Positions 18,276 through 27,374 of a DNA stretch of 64,000 nucleotides are shown in pieces (within the stretch, counting starts at the first letter, position 1; each line of letters begins with the position of its first letter). The notes under the pieces are model-generated. The model did not search any database. It was not told where the DNA came from and saw nothing but the letters and a program-made list of their open reading frames with translations. The DNA lies in assembly GCF_031344075.1 (NCBI RefSeq), contig NZ_JAVJAN010000002.1, forward strand, positions 1 to 64,000, in the 5' to 3' direction. The position numbers and the translations under genes were made by a program. The stretch comes from Clostridium aquiflavi. GTDB taxonomy: Bacteria; Bacillota; Clostridia; Clostridiales; Clostridiaceae.

Positions 18276-19760
18276 ATGAAGGATATTTCAGATAGTGTAA
18301 AAAAAGTGATGATAGTTTTTCTATTTTGTTTCGTAGCTCTTATTTCTTATATAGCATATTTTCAAGTTTTTAATGCTCCGAAAATAGCAGAGCAACAAGG
18401 AAATAAAAGATTAAGTGCAAGAAGAAATGAAGTACTTAGAGGAACTATATATGATAGAAATGACAATGCTTTAACTAAAAGTGAAAAGAATAATGCTCTT
18501 ACTCAGAAAAGAGAATATATATATGGTGATTTATATACTCATGCTTTAGGATACGTAGATCCAATATATAGAGCTACAGGCCTAGAAGCAGCATATGATA
18601 AAGAATTATCAGAGTATAGCTCTATTGGTAATACATTTTTAAACTTAACTAAAGATTTTTCAATGGATAATTTAAAGGATGCTTTTAAGCAGAGAAAAAA
18701 AGAAGAAAATAAAATAGGTAATAGTATAATAACTACTTTAAATACCAATATTCAAAAGGTAGCTTATGATGCTCTTGGAAAGAATAAAGGTGCAGTAGTT
18801 GCATTAGACCCTAAAACAGGGGAAGTTCTTGCAATGGTATCAAAGCCAACATATGATCCCAATAATTTAGAGGCAGCAATGAAAGCAGCTAATGAAGGAA
18901 GTGCGGATGATAGTCCACTTATAAATAGAGCGACTGGGGGATTATATCCACCAGGCTCAACATTTAAAACAGTGACTCTTACAAGTGCTTTAGAAAATAT
19001 AGCAGGAATAACTAATAGACAATTCCAAGATGATGGTAAGCTTGTATTCAATGATAGTCATTCATTAAGCAATGCAGGTGGAGCAGCTTATGGAAGCTTG
19101 GATTTAAAAAATGCATTTAGAGTGTCAAGTAACGTTGTCTTTGGTGGTTTAGCAATGGAATTAGGCAATGATAAATTGAAATCTACAGCAGAAAAATTTG
19201 GATTTAATAATTCTATAGAAGCTGATGGATTTACAATACAAAAAAGTCAATTTCCAACACTAAAAAGTTATGAAGTTGGAAGTATAGCACAAACAGGAAT
19301 AGGTCAAAGTAGTATATTATCTACGCCTATGCAAATGGCTTTAGTATCTAGCACAATAGCTAATGATGGAGCTATGATGAAACCTAAATTAGTTAATAAA
19401 GTTATTGATAAGGATGGAAATACAGTAAAAACAGTAAATCCTGAAAAATTAAAACAAGTTATGGATGCAAATGAAGCTGCTATAATAACAGATTATATGA
19501 AAAATTTAGTTGATTCTAAATTAAATAGTAGTTGGAGTATATTTAGAGGTACAGAAACTTGTGGTAAAACAGGAACAGCAGATTATCAATTACCAAATGG
19601 CCAAGATGCTAAACCTCATTCATGGTTCATAGGTTTTGCACCAGAGAATAATCCTAAAGTTGCAATAGCTGTTATTGTTGAAAATGGTGGATATGGATCA
19701 GGAGTCGCAGCCCAAGTTGCAGGTGAAGTTATACAATCTGCATTATCAAATCAAAAATAA
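18276..19760 (+). CDS. Class B penicillin-binding protein (transpeptidase)
   Basis: This 494-residue protein has one N-terminal membrane helix (about 9-29) and a compact linker domain. The transpeptidase domain has the three active-site motifs: SxxK as Ser228-Thr-Phe-Lys231, SxN as Ser284-Ser-Asn286, and KTG at 430-432. It cross-links peptidoglycan and is the target of beta-lactams. It is shorter than PBP2 or FtsI and lacks PASTA domains, resembling the mycobacterial PbpA type. The gene pairs with the SEDS glycosyltransferase immediately upstream. Confidence 0.93.
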   Translation: MKDISDSVKKVMIVFLFCFVALISYIAYFQVFNAPKIAEQQGNKRLSARRNEVLRGTIYDRNDNALTKSEKNNALTQKREYIYGDLYTHALGYVDPIYRATGLEAAYDKELSEYSSIGNTFLNLTKDFSMDNLKDAFKQRKKEENKIGNSIITTLNTNIQKVAYDALGKNKGAVVALDPKTGEVLAMVSKPTYDPNNLEAAMKAANEGSADDSPLINRATGGLYPPGSTFKTVTLTSALENIAGITNRQFQDDGKLVFNDSHSLSNAGGAAYGSLDLKNAFRVSSNVVFGGLAMELGNDKLKSTAEKFGFNNSIEADGFTIQKSQFPTLKSYEVGSIAQTGIGQSSILSTPMQMALVSSTIANDGAMMKPKLVNKVIDKDGNTVKTVNPEKLKQVMDANEAAIITDYMKNLVDSKLNSSWSIFRGTETCGKTGTADYQLPNGQDAKPHSWFIGFAPENNPKVAIAVIVENGGYGSGVAAQVAGEVIQSALSNQK

Positions 19761-19768
19761 AAGAATAA

Positions 19769-19853
19769 GTTCTGTTTTAAATTTATGTTTATATATGAAT
19801 AAGTATAGTCCAATTTTATCTATTACATAATTAACACATATTTAAAACAAAGC
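19769..19853. repeat. MITE-like palindromic repeat, copy D
   Basis: The left end GTTCTGTTTTAAATTTATGT is inverted at the right end (ACATATTTAAAACAAAGC, ending at 19853). The interior AATAAGTATAGTCCAA matches AATAAGTATAGTCCCA in copy A near 91-106. It lies just after the PBP stop. Confidence 0.65.
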
Positions 19854-19873
19854 TAAAATTAAATATATTTAAC

Positions 19874-19974
19874 TAACGCTATGTCTAGATGGTGTGTATA
19901 ATGTAACACTATCTAGACATAGCGTTAACTAAATGTTGATATTGTAATATCGATAGTATATTATAATATCAACA
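19874..19974. repeat. Two stacked hairpins: a 22-bp stem and a TGTTGATATT inverted repeat
   Basis: The sequence at 19874-19895 (TAACGCTATGTCTAGATGGTGT, with one wobble position) pairs over 22 bases with 19906-19927. Directly after it, TGTTGATATT (19934-19943) is inverted as AATATCAACA (19965-19974), and the arms can be extended to 16 bases with one mismatch. The second hairpin uses the same core as the dispersed family. The first would make a very strong RNA stem but has no T-run. Confidence 0.6.
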
Positions 19975-20010
19975 TTATTAGAATACAGAAAAATATAATT
20001 TGCGGAGGTG

Positions 20011-21891
20011 ATGATAATATTTGACTTTAAAAATCAACTTAAAATTTTACCAGATAAGCCTGGGGTATATTTAATGAAGAATTCTCTTGGTGAAGTTATT
20101 TATGTTGGAAAAGCAAAAATACTTAAAAATAGAGTAAGACAATACTTTCAAAATTCAAAAAATCATTCTGAAAAAGTAAAAGCTATGGTAAAGAATATTG
20201 CAGAATTTGAATATATAATCACTGACTCAGAAATGGAAGCATTAATATTAGAATGTAATCTAATAAAAAAATATAGTCCAAGATATAACATACTTTTAAA
20301 GGATGATAAGTTTTACCCGTTTATAAAAGTTACTATAAACGAAGAATTTCCTAAAATTTTTATTACTAGAAAATATGCAAAAGATGGTAATAAATATTTT
20401 GGACCATACACTAATATAGCTTCTGTTTATGAAACTATGAACTTAATAAAAAAAATATTTCCAATAAGAACATGTAAGAAAGCTATAACAGAAGGTGGTA
20501 ATCCAACTAGACCATGTTTAAATTATCATATAAAAAAATGCAATGCACCTTGTGCAGGATACATATCTAAAGAAGAATATAGAAATATGATAAGTGAAGT
20601 AATGGAACTTTTAAGTGGAAAGAATAAAGATTTAGTGAATAAACTTCAAAAAGATATGGAGAATGCTTCACAAAATTTGGAATTTGAAAAGGCAGCTTCA
20701 TTGAGGGATAAAATAATAGCTATAGATAATATAGTAGAAAAACAAAAGATCTTTAAATCTCAAGAAGGAGACGAAGATTTTATTAATTTGTATAAAGATG
20801 AAAAAGATTGTTGTGTTCAAGTATTCTTTCTTAGAGGTGGAAAAGTTACTGGCAGAGAACATTTTATATTGGAAAATAGTACATATCAAGAGGAAAGTAG
20901 TATTCTATCTCAGTTTATGATTTCTTTTTATGGGGGAACGCCTAAAGTACCTAAACATATTTATATCCCTAAAGAACAAGATACTGAAATTTTAGAAGAA
21001 TTTTTAAAAATAAAAAGAGGTTCTAAAGTTAATGTTAAAGTGCCTAAAAAGGGAAGTAAAAAAGAAATGTTAGAATTAGTAAAAAATAATGCAAAGCTTA
21101 CTTTAGAACAATTTAAAGAAAAGTTATTAATGGACAAGGAAATAAATAGAGGGTGTTTAGAAGAACTGAAGGAACTTTTGAATTTAGATGATATACCAAA
21201 TAGAATAGAGTCTTTTGATATATCTAATATACAAGGCGTAGATTCAGTTGGTTCTATGATAGTCTTTGAAAATGGAAAAGCCAAGAATAGTGATTATAGA
21301 AGGTTTAGTATAAAATATGTTAAAAATGGTAATGAATATGATAGCATGAGAGAAATTTTAGAAAGAAGATTTACTCATGGATTAAAAGAAGTAAAAGAAA
21401 TACAAGAGAGAAATCTTAAGTTTTCAAATGGAAAGTTCTCTAATTTTCCAGATCTAATTATGATGGATGGTGGAAAAGGTCAAGTTAATGTAGCTAAAGA
21501 GGTATTAAATAAGTTGGATATAAAGATACCTGTATGCGGATTAGTTAAAGATGATCATCATTCAACTAGAGGGATTATTTATAATAACGAAGAGATTATT
21601 ATAAATAGAAGCTCAAATCTTATGCAATTTATAAGAAGAGTACAAGATGAAGTTCATAGATTCGCAATAACATATCATAGAAGTTTGAGAGATAAGAGAA
21701 CACTACATTCAATATTAGAAGATATACCTAATATTGGTGCAAAAAGAAGAAGAGCGTTACTTATGAAATTTGGAAGTGTTGAGAATATAAAAAATGCTAA
21801 ATTAGAAGAATTATTATCTACAGAATCAATAGATAATAAGGCTGCAGATAGTATTATATCTTATTTTAAAAAACATGAACATAATTCATAA
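20011..21891 (+). CDS. uvrC: Excinuclease ABC subunit C
   Basis: This protein of about 626 residues makes both incisions in nucleotide excision repair. It has an N-terminal GIY-YIG nuclease domain (PGVYLMKN...VIYVGKAK, about 12-40), a UVR domain (about 205-240, FEKAASLRDKI), the UvrC RNase H-like domain (about 390-550, with SFDISN and MMDGGKGQ) and C-terminal helix-hairpin-helix repeats. The start is odd: GGAGGTG (20004-20010) sits directly against GTG20008/ATG20011. The codon with ideal spacing, and the position where I expect the family's MFD start, is ATA at 20017. Confidence 0.95.
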   Translation: MIIFDFKNQLKILPDKPGVYLMKNSLGEVIYVGKAKILKNRVRQYFQNSKNHSEKVKAMVKNIAEFEYIITDSEMEALILECNLIKKYSPRYNILLKDDKFYPFIKVTINEEFPKIFITRKYAKDGNKYFGPYTNIASVYETMNLIKKIFPIRTCKKAITEGGNPTRPCLNYHIKKCNAPCAGYISKEEYRNMISEVMELLSGKNKDLVNKLQKDMENASQNLEFEKAASLRDKIIAIDNIVEKQKIFKSQEGDEDFINLYKDEKDCCVQVFFLRGGKVTGREHFILENSTYQEESSILSQFMISFYGGTPKVPKHIYIPKEQDTEILEEFLKIKRGSKVNVKVPKKGSKKEMLELVKNNAKLTLEQFKEKLLMDKEINRGCLEELKELLNLDDIPNRIESFDISNIQGVDSVGSMIVFENGKAKNSDYRRFSIKYVKNGNEYDSMREILERRFTHGLKEVKEIQERNLKFSNGKFSNFPDLIMMDGGKGQVNVAKEVLNKLDIKIPVCGLVKDDHHSTRGIIYNNEEIIINRSSNLMQFIRRVQDEVHRFAITYHRSLRDKRTLHSILEDIPNIGAKRRRALLMKFGSVENIKNAKLEELLSTESIDNKAADSIISYFKKHEHNS

Positions 21892-21963
21892 TTTATGCTA
21901 TAATAATACGGAAATAATAATATTTACTTAAAAAATCAATATAAGTATTTGAGGAGTTTTATC

Positions 21964-22878
21964 ATGAATCAAAATAAAAACTATAGAGTTTTATTTAGCA
22001 ATTTATACAGAGATACACAAATGCAAGAAAATGCAAAAATGAGTGAGCATATAAATTTTAGAGTTGGGGGACCAGTAGATATACTTTTAACTCCAAATAC
22101 TAAAGAACAAATAGTAGAAACAATAAAGATATGTAAAGAAAATAAGATACCTTTTTATGTTCTAGGAAATGGATCTAATGTTTTAGTTAAAGATTCTGGA
22201 ATAAGAGGAGTTGTTATAAAGTTATCTGAATTTAATAATATAGTTAGAGATGGAAATATAATAAAAGCAGAAAGTGGTGCGTTATTAAAAGATGTATCAG
22301 CTGAAGCTTTGAAAGCATCATTAACTGGATTTGAATTTGCATGTGGAATCCCAGGTAGTGTAGGTGGAGCTGTGTTTATGAATGCAGGTGCTTACGATGG
22401 AGAGGTTTCTTTTGTAATTAAAGAAGCAGAAGTTATGGATGAAGAGGGAAATATAATAACTCTGTCAAAAGAGGAATTAAAATTAGGCTATAGAACATCA
22501 ATAATAATGAAAAAAAATTATATAGTAATAAGTGCGACTTTCTGCTTTGAATCTGGAGAAAAAGACAAGATTGAAGGACGAGTATCTGAATTAACAAACA
22601 AAAGAGAAGAAAAGCAACCTTTAGAATTCCCATCTGCAGGTAGCACATTTAAAAGACCTGAAGGTCATTTTGCTGGTAAGTTAATTCAAGATGCAGGATT
22701 AAAAGGTTTTACTTTAGGTGGAGCTGCTGTATCAGGCAAACATTGTGGTTTTATAATAAACAAAGGGAATGCTACAGCTAAGGATATTCTAGATTTAATA
22801 GAATATGTTCAAAAAGAAGTAAAGAAACAATTTGATGTAGATTTATATCCAGAAGTTAGAATAATAGGTGAAGATTAA
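21964..22878 (+). CDS. murB: UDP-N-acetylenolpyruvoylglucosamine reductase
   Basis: This 304-residue flavoenzyme reduces UDP-GlcNAc-enolpyruvate to UDP-MurNAc, the second committed step of peptidoglycan precursor synthesis in the cytoplasm. The FAD-binding pattern VLGNGSNVLV is near 60-70, GIPGSVGGAVFMNAGAY near 128-144, and the C-terminal domain has GSTFKRPEGHFAG. Length and pattern fit type II MurB. The ATG at 21964 follows GAGGAG by eight bases; an upstream in-frame TTG overlaps that site and is rejected. A strong terminator follows. Confidence 0.95.
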   Translation: MNQNKNYRVLFSNLYRDTQMQENAKMSEHINFRVGGPVDILLTPNTKEQIVETIKICKENKIPFYVLGNGSNVLVKDSGIRGVVIKLSEFNNIVRDGNIIKAESGALLKDVSAEALKASLTGFEFACGIPGSVGGAVFMNAGAYDGEVSFVIKEAEVMDEEGNIITLSKEELKLGYRTSIIMKKNYIVISATFCFESGEKDKIEGRVSELTNKREEKQPLEFPSAGSTFKRPEGHFAGKLIQDAGLKGFTLGGAAVSGKHCGFIINKGNATAKDILDLIEYVQKEVKKQFDVDLYPEVRIIGED

Positions 22879-22893
22879 TCATATAATATTTAA

Positions 22894-22941
22894 AAAAATA
22901 AAGAACTCAAAAGCGTTAATGCTTTTGAGTTCTTTATTTTT
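22894..22941 (+). terminator. Strong Rho-independent terminator after murB
   Basis: A 21-bp perfect stem (AAAAATAAAGAACTCAAAAGC, 21 positions from 22894 to 22914, against 22921-22941) has a six-base loop GTTAAT and A/T-rich flanks that would work in both directions. Confidence 0.9.
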
Positions 22942-22947
22942 AAAAAA

Positions 22948-23022
22948 GGCTATGTTTTAGCAGAGTGTTGATATATGCCACTTTACCTATTGCATATATC
23001 AACATGCATTTAAAACAGAGCC
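22948..23022. repeat. MITE-like palindromic repeat, type copy (75 bp)
   Basis: The clearest copy. A 31-base left arm (22948-22978, starting GGCTATGTTTTAGCAGAGTG) and a 31-base right arm (22992-23022, ending AAAACAGAGCC) are inverted repeats with about 25 of 31 matches around a 13-base centre. The element is flanked on both sides by TAAAAAA, which could be a target-site duplication. It has no coding capacity. Confidence 0.8.
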
Positions 23023-23287
23023 TAAAAAAACTCTATATTGGAATTTTTAAAGTAGATATTTAGTAGAAAATTTTTAGGATTTTAAACCCAAGTTTTCAAT
23101 TCTAATCTTTTTATTTTAAACTAAAAGGCGTGATACAACTACTTTGTTCTTATAATATTGATAAAACATTTAATTAAAAATAGTCATAGAACTTTTTTTA
23201 TTACAATGTATACTCTATAATATGTTATAATTTTAAGATGATAGTTATTAAATAAGTTATCGTTTATAGATAAGGAGGTCTTATTAG

Positions 23288-24172
23288 ATGAGATTTGTGA
23301 TAGTTACAGGATTATCAGGTGCAGGTAAAACACAAGCAACTAGAAGTTTAGAAGACTTAGGATATTTTTGTGTTGATAATTTGCCACCTAAATTAATAAA
23401 TAAATTTGCAGAGTTATGTTCTCAAAGCGATGGGAAAATTGATAAAGTTGCATTAGTAATTGATATAAGAGGAGGAGTCTTCTTTGATGATTTATTTGAA
23501 ACTTTAAATTACTTAAAGGAAAATGAATTTAAATATGAAATATTATTTTTAGATGCCTCAGATGAAGTTCTTATAAAGAGGTTTAAAGAATCAAGAAGAA
23601 GTCATCCATTATCACCAGATGGTAGAGTTTTAAATGGAATAATTCAAGAAAGAAGCAAATTAAGAGAAATTAAAGACAGAGCAGATATAATAATTGATAC
23701 ATCAAAATATGCTATAAGAGATTTAAGAGAAAAGATGAATGAACATTATGGGGATAATATTGAATCAGAAAAGCAATTATCAATTACTGTATTAAGCTTT
23801 GGATTCAAATATGGTATACCAGTGGATTCAGATTTAGTATTTGATGTAAGGTTTATACCAAATCCATTTTATATACCTGAACTTAAACAATATTCAGGCA
23901 ATGATAAATCAGTAAAGGACTATGTATTAAAGCAGGAAGAAACTATTACTTTTATAGAAAAGTTACAAGATATGCTTGAATATTTAGTACCTAATTATAT
24001 AAAAGAAGGAAAAAGACAACTTATAATCTCTATAGGATGCACAGGGGGAAGACATCGTTCTGTAGCAATTGCTAATGAGATTCATGAAAGATTAAATAAA
24101 GGAAATTACAAAGCAAAGATAGAGCATAGAGATGTTGGTGAAGATCTTCATAGAGGAGAAAAGAAACTATGA
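23288..24172 (+). CDS. rapZ: RNase adapter / nucleotide-binding protein RapZ (YvcJ)
   Basis: This 294-residue P-loop protein has Walker A GLSGAGKT at 8-15, the SHPLSPDG segment near 115-122 and the C-terminal GCTGGRHRSVAIANEI motif near 250-265. In E. coli RapZ guides RNase E to the GlmZ small RNA and senses glucosamine-6-phosphate. In B. subtilis YvcJ is a GTPase linked to competence and phosphate metabolites. AAGGAGG precedes the ATG by nine bases. It overlaps glmR by four bases (ATGA) in the conserved rapZ-glmR-whiA operon. Confidence 0.94.
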   Translation: MRFVIVTGLSGAGKTQATRSLEDLGYFCVDNLPPKLINKFAELCSQSDGKIDKVALVIDIRGGVFFDDLFETLNYLKENEFKYEILFLDASDEVLIKRFKESRRSHPLSPDGRVLNGIIQERSKLREIKDRADIIIDTSKYAIRDLREKMNEHYGDNIESEKQLSITVLSFGFKYGIPVDSDLVFDVRFIPNPFYIPELKQYSGNDKSVKDYVLKQEETITFIEKLQDMLEYLVPNYIKEGKRQLIISIGCTGGRHRSVAIANEIHERLNKGNYKAKIEHRDVGEDLHRGEKKL

Positions 24173-25530
24173 GGATAAAGGAATTAATTAAACCGGGAAT
24201 CAAAGTTAAGAGGTGGCTCTTCTTTGGTATATTTGGGATATTATTAATTGCATTTGGATTTACAGAATTAGTAACTCATAGAGTATATGATTTATATTAT
24301 AAAATATTTTATGTATTTTTAAATATTACAGGAATTTTTGTTTTGTATATTTCGGTAACTGAAAGTATGAAATCAATAATAGCATTAGTAAATAGAGGAT
24401 ATATAAAAGTATCTTTTGACAGTAAAAAGATAGAAAGTTTTATAGAGGAAAAGAGATTATTAATAAAGGGACCTAAGATAGTAGTTATAGGAGGCGGAAC
24501 AGGCCTTTCTACTATGCTTAGGGGACTTAAGTACTATACATCTAATATAACTGCAATAGTAACAGTTGCTGATGATGGTGGTGGATCCGGAGATTTAAGA
24601 GAAGACTTAGGAATGCTTCCACCAGGAGATATAAGAAACTGTATATTAGCTTTAGCAGATACAGAGCCTATAATGGAGAATTTACTTCAATATAGATTTA
24701 AAGAAGGAAAACTGAAAAACCAAAGCTTTGGTAATTTATTTTTAGCAGCAATGGATGGAATTTCTGATAATTTTGAAGAAGCGGTACAAAAAATGAGTTC
24801 TGTATTAGCAGTTACAGGAAAAGTTGTTCCAGTAACTTTAGATAATATGGAACTTGAAGCAACCCTTAAAAATGGAAAAGTGATTAGGGGAGAATCTCAA
24901 ATACCGGAAGAAGCTATAAAACAAAATTCAAAAATAAGAAATTTTAGAATTATACCTGAAAATGCAAAGCCATTAAAAGAAGCTATAGAAGCTATAAGAG
25001 AAGCTGATGCCATCGTTATGGGACCAGGAAGCCTTTATACAAGTATAATACCTAATTTATTAGTAAAAGATATAGCAAAAGAAGTAAGAAAAAGCGAGGC
25101 ATTAAAGTTTTATATATCTAATATAATGACACAGCCAGGTGAAACTACAAAGTTTAAAGTATCAGATCACTTAAAGGTGTTACAAAAATATGGTGGTAAA
25201 GATATAGTGAATTATGTTATTGCTAATGTTGGTGAAGTGGAAAATGAATTAAAAGAAAAGTATAAATTAGAAGATGCTGAATTAGTTAAACTAGATAGTG
25301 AAGCTGTAGATAACTTAGGAATAAAAATAATTGGTGACAATTTAGTTAAAATAAGTAAGGGATTTATAAAGCATGATGCTGATAAATTAGCTCAAGTTTT
25401 AGTTGATACTATTATGGAAAAGAAATTGCTATATGATAAGAAAAAGATAATAGAATATATGTATTTATCTCAGCGTATTAAAGAAAGAGTAAAAGAAGAG
25501 AAAACTAAATCAATTCTAAAAAAATTATAG
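24169..25530 (+). CDS. glmR: Gluconeogenesis/peptidoglycan regulator GlmR (YvcK, UPF0052)
   Basis: This 453-residue protein binds UDP-sugars and, in B. subtilis, channels carbon toward cell-wall precursors by stimulating GlmS. It carries two N-terminal membrane helices (about 15-38 and 44-65), an extension present in clostridial members and absent from B. subtilis YvcK. The conserved domain begins with VVIGGGTGLSTMLRGLK near 104-120, followed by DDGGGSGDLR near 135-144. Its ATGA start overlaps the rapZ stop. Confidence 0.92.
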   Translation: MRIKELIKPGIKVKRWLFFGIFGILLIAFGFTELVTHRVYDLYYKIFYVFLNITGIFVLYISVTESMKSIIALVNRGYIKVSFDSKKIESFIEEKRLLIKGPKIVVIGGGTGLSTMLRGLKYYTSNITAIVTVADDGGGSGDLREDLGMLPPGDIRNCILALADTEPIMENLLQYRFKEGKLKNQSFGNLFLAAMDGISDNFEEAVQKMSSVLAVTGKVVPVTLDNMELEATLKNGKVIRGESQIPEEAIKQNSKIRNFRIIPENAKPLKEAIEAIREADAIVMGPGSLYTSIIPNLLVKDIAKEVRKSEALKFYISNIMTQPGETTKFKVSDHLKVLQKYGGKDIVNYVIANVGEVENELKEKYKLEDAELVKLDSEAVDNLGIKIIGDNLVKISKGFIKHDADKLAQVLVDTIMEKKLLYDKKKIIEYMYLSQRIKERVKEEKTKSILKKL

Positions 25531-25545
25531 ATAAGGGGAAATAGG

Positions 25546-26493
25546 ATGTCATTTTCATCTAAAGTTAAAGGCGAAATATGTAGATATGTGGATATGTGTA
25601 AAGAAGATGCATTAGCAGAAATATCTGCAATAATGAAAGTGAGTGGAACCATAGCTTTTAGTGGAAGTGGTTTAAGCTTCAAAATGACCACAGAAAATCC
25701 AGCAAGTGCAAGACTAATATTTACTCTCTTAAAAGAACATTTTAATATACACTCAAAGCTTATGGTTAAAAAAAGTAATTCTCTAAAAAAGAATAATATT
25801 TATATGGTTGTTATTTCAGAAGATATGGGTGTTAGAGAGCTATTATACGAGACTGGAATACTACAAGATATTGATGGCATAATGAACTTAAATTACCGAA
25901 TTAATAAGAGTATGATTGAAACAGAAGAGAACAGAAGAGCCTATATAAGAGGTGCTTTTATTGGTGGTGGAAGTATAAGTAATCCAGAAAGAACATATCA
26001 CTTAGAATTTGTTACTCATAGTGAAGAATATGCTATAGATTTAAAGGATATTATAAATACTTTTGGATTGAATTCTAAAGTTATCCAAAGAAAAAGTAGT
26101 CATATAATTTATATTAAAGAAGGAGAACAAATTGTAGACTTACTTAATATAATTGGTGCTCATGCATCTCTATTAGAACTTGAAAATATACGTATAATGA
26201 AGGAAATGAGAAATAATGTCAATAGACTCGTTAATTGTGAAACTGCTAATTTATCTAAAACAGTTAACGCTGCAGTTAGACAAGTTGAAAGTATTAGATT
26301 AATTCAAAATAAAATAGGATTACAAAGATTACCACAAAATCTTAGAGAAGTAGCAGAATTAAGATTAAATTATCCAGATGAGTCATTAAAGGAATTAGGA
26401 CAAATGCTTGATCCAAAAGTTGGGAAGTCTGGAATAAATCATAGACTAAGAAAAATTGAGAAAATAGCAGAAGAATTAAGAACCGGAAACTAA
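25546..26493 (+). CDS. whiA: DNA-binding protein WhiA
   Basis: This 315-residue protein combines an N-terminal LAGLIDADG-endonuclease-like fold without nuclease activity (about 1-210, including RRAYIRGAFIGGGSISNP) and a C-terminal helix-turn-helix (about 225-310, with ELRLNYPDESLKELGQML). In actinobacteria it controls sporulation genes; in Bacillus it affects division and chromosome segregation. It starts 15 bases after glmR behind AAGGGGAAATAGG, so it is the third gene of the operon. Confidence 0.95.
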   Translation: MSFSSKVKGEICRYVDMCKEDALAEISAIMKVSGTIAFSGSGLSFKMTTENPASARLIFTLLKEHFNIHSKLMVKKSNSLKKNNIYMVVISEDMGVRELLYETGILQDIDGIMNLNYRINKSMIETEENRRAYIRGAFIGGGSISNPERTYHLEFVTHSEEYAIDLKDIINTFGLNSKVIQRKSSHIIYIKEGEQIVDLLNIIGAHASLLELENIRIMKEMRNNVNRLVNCETANLSKTVNAAVRQVESIRLIQNKIGLQRLPQNLREVAELRLNYPDESLKELGQMLDPKVGKSGINHRLRKIEKIAEELRTGN

Positions 26494-26500
26494 AAGAAAT

Positions 26501-26721
26501 GCTATGTTTTAAAGGGGTGCTGATATTTTAGTATAAAGCTCGTGGACTGAGGAATTTACTTTAAGAACTCTAAAATAGATACTAGTCCAATTAATGCATG
26601 CTCCCAATGTAAAATTGTGACAAGCAATTAATTCAACAAATATCTATTAAGAGTTCTAAAAAGCAAATTCCAATGCCACTACGCCATTATGCTAAAATAT
26701 CAAATTCACTTAAAATATAGC
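26501..26721. repeat. MITE-like palindromic repeat, copy B (221 bp long form)
   Basis: The left arm GCTATGTTTTAAAGGGGTGC with TGATATTTTAG is inverted at the right end (CTAAAATATC...TTAAAATATAGC, ending at 26721). The interior matches copy A, including CCCAATGTAAAATTG, GACAAGCAATT and CCAATGCCACT. It fills most of the 266-base gap between whiA and the next gene. Confidence 0.75.
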
Positions 26722-26759
26722 TAAATATAAAAATATATACTAAAAGGGATGGTGAATTT

Positions 26760-27044
26760 ATGTTTACACATATAGTATTTTTTAAATTAAAGGACCCAAC
26801 TAAGGAAAATATAAAGTTTGTTGAAGAAGCTTTATTAAGTATGAACGGAAATATTGAAGAACTTAAGGAATTAGAAGTTGGTGTTGATGTTATAAGAAGT
26901 GAAAGAAGCTTTGATATTGGAATTATAACTAGATTTGACTCTAAGGAAGACTGTTTAGCTTATGATATTAATGAATATCATGTGGAAAAAGTTAAAAAGG
27001 TTGTTGGACCTTATGTAGAATGTAGTAAGTCATTAGATTTTTAG
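26760..27044 (+). CDS. Dabb (stress-responsive alpha/beta barrel) protein
   Basis: This 94-residue protein belongs to the small dimeric ferredoxin-like Dabb family. It begins MFTHIVFFKLKD, has the central LEVGVDVIRSERSFDIGIIT and ends with a YHVEKVKKVVGPYV-like helix. Members include plant stress proteins and bacterial proteins of unknown role, and some are aromatic polyketide cyclases. AAAGGGATGGTGAATTT precedes the ATG. It is probably monocistronic, ending in a hairpin shared with the opposing gene. No substrate can be proposed. Confidence 0.85.
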   Translation: MFTHIVFFKLKDPTKENIKFVEEALLSMNGNIEELKELEVGVDVIRSERSFDIGIITRFDSKEDCLAYDINEYHVEKVKKVVGPYVECSKSLDF

Positions 27045-27057
27045 AATGAATTTAATA

Positions 27058-27094
27058 AAAGCTACGTTAGATGCTTTGTATCTAACGTAGCTTT
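27058..27094. terminator. Bidirectional hairpin between convergent genes
   Basis: AAAGCTACGTTAGA (27058-27071) pairs perfectly with TCTAACGTAGCTTT (27081-27094). It can end transcription of the Dabb gene, though the T-run is short. It overlaps the last codons of the minus-strand gene that follows. Confidence 0.7.
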
Positions 27095-27235
27095 CTCCAT
27101 CTTAGTATTGTAGTTTTTTTCATTTATAATTAATTTTACGGTAGGAATTTCGTTAGGAAATCTATCAATATTGTTATAATTGATATATGAAATTAGTAGT
27201 ATGGCTATAATACTAATAGGAATTAATTTACGCAT
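27062..27235 (-). CDS. Small secreted or membrane-anchored peptide, 57 residues
   Basis: I do not recognise a family. The N-terminus MRKLIPISIIAILLISYINY is a classic signal/anchor sequence (basic start, about 16 hydrophobic residues), followed by a polar tail. AAGAGGTG lies seven bases before the ATG at 27235, and an in-frame GTG upstream overlaps that site. The last ten codons are encoded by the terminator hairpin, so the protein may be truncated compared with longer relatives. It is divergent from the nucleotidyltransferase gene, 140 bases away. Confidence 0.5.
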   Translation of the reverse strand: MRKLIPISIIAILLISYINYNNIDRFPNEIPTVKLIINEKNYNTKMEKATLDTKHLT

Positions 27236-27374
27236 ATTTAACACCTCTTAAATTAATTATACAATACACTTATTTTACGCATATTGTATTATAAAAGAAT
27301 TTTACTAAAGTTAGTGTTTTGGTTTAAGAATTAATATTGTTAGTCTATAATTATATATAGGTGGTGATTACTTT

